Source of the DNA: Bacteroidota bacterium
Lineage (GTDB): Bacteria > Bacteroidota > Bacteroidia > AKYH767-A > CANKSK01
Length of the DNA: 10,019 nt
Assembly: GCA_947485425.1 (NCBI GenBank)
Contig: CANKSK010000023.1
Span: 1-10,019, forward strand
Reading direction: 5' to 3'
Part shown: positions 6,583 to 10,019 of the stretch, one piece after another
How the letters are laid out: each line of letters starts with the position of its first letter
How positions within the stretch are numbered: position 1 is the stretch's first letter
Position numbers and translations under genes: made by a program
Notes under the pieces: generated by a model
What the model saw: the letters and a program-made list of their open reading frames with translations, nothing else
Database searches by the model: none
Told to the model about the DNA's origin: nothing

Positions 6583-7305
6583 ATGCTTACGATGAAATCC
6601 AAATTGCTGGTCATATCGGCTATTATTCTCTCCTTCGCATCTACTTTATATGGTCAGGGTGCAAATCCAAATGTCGTCAAATTAAACCTTGGCGGACTTC
6701 TTTTTCAGAACCTATCCTTTCAATATGAAAGAGCCATCAGTAACAAAGTATCTTTGGGTTTAGGCGTTTCTTTTATGCCTGAAAGAAATCTTCCCTCGAT
6801 GTTGATAGGGAAAGATGAGGTACTTGCGAAGGTTCTCATGCACGACTTTTCAATTACCCCCGAGTTGCGTTGGTATCCCTATACCGATGATGGGGCCCCT
6901 GCCGGTTTTTATTTTGCACCCTATGCCAGGTACAGCCGCTTTACGGCTACCATGCCTTTTACGCATGTGCAAAGTGGAAAAACTTTTGACCTCACGGGTC
7001 AATATTCAGGAATAGGAGCGGGTTTGATGTTGGGATATCAGTGGCTCATTGCTGATAAGTTTTCTATTGACTGGTGGATTGTCGGCGTGCATGGCGGTAG
7101 CGCCGTGGCTGAATTTAGTATTAACTCCAATGAATTAAATGATCCTTCCCTTGATAAGAATAACCTTACCAAAAGCTTGGGTAATATTGATGTTCTCCTG
7201 ATTGATACCCCAACGATTACCTATTCGGGTTCTACTGCAACCATCAAGGCCAATGCGTCTTATTTTGGCTTTCGTCCGGGACTTACCATTGGGTATGCAT
7301 TTTAA
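6583..7305 (+). CDS. Outer-membrane beta-barrel protein (DUF3575-like)
   Basis: The protein has 240 residues and a signal peptide (MKSKLLVISAIILSFASTLYGQ) beginning at the fourth codon. The mature part reads as a small beta barrel: VVKLNLGGLLFQNLSFQYER (31-50) is the typical first hairpin of DUF3575 proteins, ITPELRWYP (91-99) and GFYFAPYARYSRF (108-120) are characteristic strands, GAGLMLGYQW (145-154) follows, and the chain ends LTIGYAF with a terminal aromatic as in outer-membrane barrels. Its biochemical role is unknown; proteins of this kind are usually of unassigned function. Two starts are possible, 6583 or 6592 (the ATG that begins the signal peptide). The upstream A-rich stretch suits 6583 slightly better, but the second cannot be excluded. 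It has its own promoter and ends toward the shared terminator at 7521-7548, and it is the only plus-strand gene in the window. Confidence 0.85.
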   Translation: MLTMKSKLLVISAIILSFASTLYGQGANPNVVKLNLGGLLFQNLSFQYERAISNKVSLGLGVSFMPERNLPSMLIGKDEVLAKVLMHDFSITPELRWYPYTDDGAPAGFYFAPYARYSRFTATMPFTHVQSGKTFDLTGQYSGIGAGLMLGYQWLIADKFSIDWWIVGVHGGSAVAEFSINSNELNDPSLDKNNLTKSLGNIDVLLIDTPTITYSGSTATIKANASYFGFRPGLTIGYAF

Positions 7306-7520
7306 TGGGGATGAAATACCTTCGCTTGCTTGTTGACAGCTTTATGATTTCGATAGATTGAAAAAAGGTATTCGTTTGAATCGTGAACGGATGTTTATTG
7401 GATTTTTAAAACAAGAAAAAGAGAAGTGATAATCAATAGATGCCGATGTGAACCTATTCATAAATCAATGCGTTTGTCATCAAAGAATCTTTTCATAAAA
7501 TGTAGAGGGTTATAAAACCA

Positions 7521-7548
7521 AAAAAGCCAACCCATAGGTTGGCTTTTT
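7521..7548. terminator. Bidirectional rho-independent terminator between convergent genes
   Basis: A 12-bp perfect stem, AAAAAGCCAACC (7521-7532) paired with GGTTGGCTTTTT (7537-7548), encloses a 4-base loop CATA. The T-run and A-run flanks make it work in both directions: for the barrel gene from the left and for the lipoprotein operon from the right, whose stop is only 20 bases away. For the barrel gene it implies a 3' untranslated region of about 215 bases. Confidence 0.92.
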
Positions 7549-7567
7549 AATTTCCATGCAAATGGTA

Positions 7568-8239
7568 TTATCCTTCTGAACCATCGTTGATTTTCTTTTT
7601 GGGTTGAGGCACGCCTTCCTCTGAAGAAGATCTTGAGCCCACTTTTGCTATTCCTAATCCGAGTAGGATGGCCCCGAGAAGAATGGCCACCAGGCCAAAT
7701 ATAAGTTCATCATCCAGCATCAGAATCAATCCGGTTAAAAAGCCCATGGAGCCCAAGATAATAAATACCACACTTGCAAAAGAAGATCCTGTTGATTTTG
7801 ACAATTGATGCTTAATCATTTTTTTGATAGCCCGGTCTTTGGTTTCATTTTTACTAAATTGAACCGGTGCCATCATTTTATTGATCTTTGTTTCACTAAC
7901 AAGGGGGCGACTCATAAATGCACTGGCGTTATGAAAAAAAGTATTTTTCTTGATGCTTTTATTCGATGCATGCATGCTAGCCGTTTGAGTATTTTCTGAA
8001 AGGGATAATGTGGGCATTTTTTCTGTCTGCTCTGTTTTGATCTCTGCCGTCAATACAGGCATTTCCGCTACACGGCTGCGAAGAGCGCTTGGTTTTTGGT
8101 ATTCAGGTTTGTTGTTATCAATATGTACATAATACCCTGTATTGTATCTTCGTTTCGATATTTCGATAGAAGTGGAACAGGAGGAAATGAAGAATACTGT
8201 TGTGAGCAACAGAAGTAAAGAGGATCCATTTTTTTTCAT
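7568..8239 (-). CDS. Lipoprotein with two C-terminal transmembrane helices
   Basis: Function unknown. The 223-residue protein begins with a lipoprotein signal, MKKNGSSLLLLLTTVFFISS followed by Cys21 (lipobox ISSC). Directly after it comes IEISKRRYNTGYYVHI (25-40), a K-R-x-Y-x-x-G-Y-Y-V motif that I recall from many small Bacteroidota lipoproteins of unknown role. Residues about 45-150 are polar, low in predicted structure and rich in Lys, Ser and Thr. Two hydrophobic helices follow (about 154-174 and 178-197), separated by LDDE, and the tail is charged (PQPKKKINDGSEG). The last gene of the operon, it starts 30 bases after the TPR-MORN gene with no promoter between. A lipid anchor at one end and a membrane hairpin at the other is unusual and suggests retention at the inner membrane. 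Confidence 0.75.
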   Translation of the reverse strand: MKKNGSSLLLLLTTVFFISSCSTSIEISKRRYNTGYYVHIDNNKPEYQKPSALRSRVAEMPVLTAEIKTEQTEKMPTLSLSENTQTASMHASNKSIKKNTFFHNASAFMSRPLVSETKINKMMAPVQFSKNETKDRAIKKMIKHQLSKSTGSSFASVVFIILGSMGFLTGLILMLDDELIFGLVAILLGAILLGLGIAKVGSRSSSEEGVPQPKKKINDGSEG

Positions 8240-8269
8240 AGGTCTTTTTTTTTGATGGTTTATAGTTTC

Positions 8270-9742
8270 TTATTTGCTTTCGCTGAGCATACGCTCAATG
8301 GTGTTTTTAATTTCTGTATCAGGAAGCGCATAGATATTGGCTTTGCTCAAGGCTTCGCGCGCTTTAGATTTTAGCTCTATTGTATTGTATTCAATGGCAG
8401 CTACCACCAGTACTCTTGCCATATTCATGCGAATGCTGTCATAGAGAGGTTTGTCATCTACTTTTTTGTCAACCACCAACGCATCCAAGTCTTCAAAGAT
8501 ATCTCCTTTTTGTGAGGTGTATTTTCCTGTTGTTTTTAGTTTTCCATTGATGAAACCACAGGCATAGGTGTCTCCGTTTGTAAATCTGAAAATACCATCA
8601 CCGTTACGAATGCCCATGGCCCAAGAACCTGAATATTCATCGCCGTTCTTCCATCTGTAAAGGCCTTTGCCATCTCGCTTACTATTCGCAAATCCACCTG
8701 TATAGATATTCCCGTTTTTTGAAATCAACTTGCCTTGTCCATTATAGGCACCATTTGAAAAGTCTCCTTCATAAGTATCTCCGTTTGGTAGATTGAGTGT
8801 TTCTTTACCTGATCCGGTGTACGAGCCTCCTCCCGCACCGCGAACAAATTTTACTTTTATGAGTTTGTCCTGCAAAATGGTTTCTGCTTCTCCAGATACT
8901 TTTTTGCTGGAAATAAAATTACAGTATCCACTCAATGAATCGGGTGCAAATATTTTGATGTTGAAAGAATAGGTTGTGCTTTGATTGTATGCAGGATCGG
9001 CTTTTATCATGCTTAGTGCCGTTCCAGCAAGGTTAAAGGCGCTGCCCAGATCAGTCAGCGAGGACATGTCAATACCAGTCATACCACCTACCTGTGTAAC
9101 GATATTCGAGGTTCCGGCAAGGTTGTTAAGACTTTGGGCTTTGTCCTGTTCAGGGTTAAAATTTTGGTCTGTGCTGAATGAAAATCGCAGCGTATTCCCT
9201 TCTTTTTTTGCAATGGCTGTTTTCCTAACAAAGAGGGGGTCATAAAATGCGGAAAGGTGAGAGAGGGTTACCCGGTAGGTGCCATCAAATTCGTCGATAT
9301 CAAAAACAAAATAAAATTTGCCTGTTTCGGCTTGGAACTGCTGTGTCTTCCAAGAAGATTTAAGGGCTGCCATGGCCGCATTGTTTTTTTCTGCTTTTTC
9401 TTGTTTGTATTCCAATTTGTCCCTGCGTGTTTCAATGTCAGAAACATCAGAGGCATTAGGGGCCAGCTGAAGATATTTGTTGTAGCTATCAATGGCCTCC
9501 TTGTATTTTCCGCTTGATTCATTCAGCTCTCCCAGCTTTTGAAAAGCATAGGCGTTTGAAGCGTCGAGGTCGATAATTTTTTTAAATTCTTCAATCGCTC
9601 CATCTACATCTTTTGCCTCCATGGCCGCGCTGGCGCGATTTAAAATTTTACGTATCTCTGGACTTACCTGCGCGGTAAGCGTTTCCCATCCCATAGAGTG
9701 TATAAAACAGAGTATAAGGATAAATAATGTTTTTTTCATCAT
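8270..9742 (-). CDS. Exported TPR and MORN repeat protein
   Basis: The protein has 490 residues and no recognised name. Residues 1-25 are a signal peptide (MMKKTLFILILCFIHS...TLTAQ), so it is exported. Residues about 30-97 hold two tetratricopeptide repeats (AMEAKDVDGAIEEFKKIIDLD, cut as AMEAKDVDGAI plus EEFKKIIDLD, then GKYKEAIDSYNKYLQLAP), followed by a short charged helix (100-122). Residues about 130-305 are a beta-rich region I cannot assign (FYFVFDIDEFDGTYRVTLSH, FSFNIKIFAPDS near 258-269). Four MORN repeats follow with exact 23-residue spacing (YEGDF 324, YTGGF 347, YSGSW 370, YACGF 393), preceded by a partial one at 308 (YTGSG). A helical tail covers about 430-490. The start may equally be the ATG at 9739. 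It lies 45 bases after the preceding propeller-like gene and 30 before the lipoprotein gene, with no promoter motif in either gap, indicating one operon. A protein-interaction scaffold at the envelope is inferred. Confidence 0.82.
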   Translation of the reverse strand: MMKKTLFILILCFIHSMGWETLTAQVSPEIRKILNRASAAMEAKDVDGAIEEFKKIIDLDASNAYAFQKLGELNESSGKYKEAIDSYNKYLQLAPNASDVSDIETRRDKLEYKQEKAEKNNAAMAALKSSWKTQQFQAETGKFYFVFDIDEFDGTYRVTLSHLSAFYDPLFVRKTAIAKKEGNTLRFSFSTDQNFNPEQDKAQSLNNLAGTSNIVTQVGGMTGIDMSSLTDLGSAFNLAGTALSMIKADPAYNQSTTYSFNIKIFAPDSLSGYCNFISSKKVSGEAETILQDKLIKVKFVRGAGGGSYTGSGKETLNLPNGDTYEGDFSNGAYNGQGKLISKNGNIYTGGFANSKRDGKGLYRWKNGDEYSGSWAMGIRNGDGIFRFTNGDTYACGFINGKLKTTGKYTSQKGDIFEDLDALVVDKKVDDKPLYDSIRMNMARVLVVAAIEYNTIELKSKAREALSKANIYALPDTEIKNTIERMLSESK

Positions 9743-9787
9743 TGTATTTTTTGACGGTCTGCTAATGTATTTGTTTTTGTTAAATTT

Positions 9788-10019
9788 TTATGGTTTTAAG
9801 ATGTAAATTCGATTGTCTATAGAGCTCAGAAGATAGATGCTTTCAGCTCTACATTCCAAAAGTCCTCCAATGCCGGTGGCAATTAGTTCGATGGTTTTAT
9901 TTTTCTCGATGCCGATTCCTTCTTTACTGCTGATCACCAATTTCCCTTTGTTGTTGAAATCAAATCCGTATATCGGAGAGGGTAGTTGCGCAACAATTTT
10001 TTTATCGCTCAAGCGATAT
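9788..10019 (-). CDS. C-terminal fragment of a propeller-like protein, cut by the window edge
   Basis: Only the last 77 or so residues are visible. The frame stays open to the end of the window with no ATG inside, since the first possible initiation codon at 10012 is TTG and reads naturally as an internal leucine. The visible part (KKIVAQLPSPIYGFDFNN...KGKLVISSKEGIGI...LECRAESIYLLSS...NRIYILKP) has the short strand-turn-strand pattern of beta-propeller blades, including a G-F-D-F-N-x-K-G-K-L-V-I-S stretch like WD40/NHL/SMP-30-type repeats, and ends on a strand. The family cannot be named from this much. It is the upstream neighbour of the TPR-MORN gene, 45 bases away on the same strand. Confidence 0.65.
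   Translation of the reverse strand, partial: YRLSDKKIVAQLPSPIYGFDFNNKGKLVISSKEGIGIEKNKTIELIATGIGGLLECRAESIYLLSSIDNRIYILKP

Noticed and set aside
7311..7361. Sixteen-codon frame just after the barrel gene
   Set aside because: It has no initiation signal or recognisable sequence and is too short to separate from chance.
9257..9522. Overlapping open frames on both strands within the TPR-MORN gene
   Set aside because: The real frame carries the signal peptide, TPR and MORN repeats; these are alternative-frame shadows.
10010..10012. TTG as start of the last minus-strand gene
   Set aside because: The frame continues to the window edge and there is no ATG or leader pattern, so the gene is more likely truncated by the window.

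Overview
The window looks like chromosome from a member of the phylum Bacteroidota. The evidence is a C-terminal Por/type IX secretion sorting domain on an ELWxxDGT-repeat protein, TAnnTTTG promoter elements typical of the phylum, signal peptides ending in SAQ or YGQ, A-rich leaders mostly without Shine-Dalgarno sequences, and a DUF3575-like outer-membrane barrel protein. I cannot name a genus. There are no RNA genes, insertion sequences, CRISPR arrays or phage genes. It reads as ordinary core and lineage-specific chromosome, not an island.

Layout: (1) 10-1644, minus: a secreted nine-repeat ELWxxDGT protein with its own promoter. (2) 1780-3234, minus: an APC-superfamily amino-acid permease ending in a clear intrinsic terminator. 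(3) 3274-4365, minus: an exported two-part protein (lectin/LamG-like beta sandwich plus propeller-like C-terminus), 39 bases upstream of the permease and probably co-transcribed with it. (4) 4366-4576: a leader region with a 19-base palindrome and alternating CAAGCA/TGCTTG motifs that could form mutually exclusive hairpins. (5) 4577-6274, minus: glutaminyl-tRNA synthetase, the one housekeeping gene named with certainty. (6) 6275-6582: divergent intergenic region with a promoter element facing each way. (7) 6583-7305, plus: the outer-membrane barrel protein. (8) 7521-7548: a perfect 12-bp hairpin with A and T flanks, serving as a shared terminator for converging genes. (9) 7568-10019, minus: a probable operon of at least three genes (a propeller-like fragment cut by the window edge, an exported TPR-MORN protein, and a lipoprotein with two C-terminal membrane helices).

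Most proteins here are predicted to be exported to the envelope: a T9SS cargo, an outer-membrane barrel, a lipoprotein, and two or three secreted or periplasmic repeat proteins. GlnRS and the permease are the exceptions. Nothing indicates a known defence, secretion or biosynthetic system. The parts most worth a second look are the structured leader at 4366-4576 and the uncharacterised TPR-MORN/lipoprotein operon.
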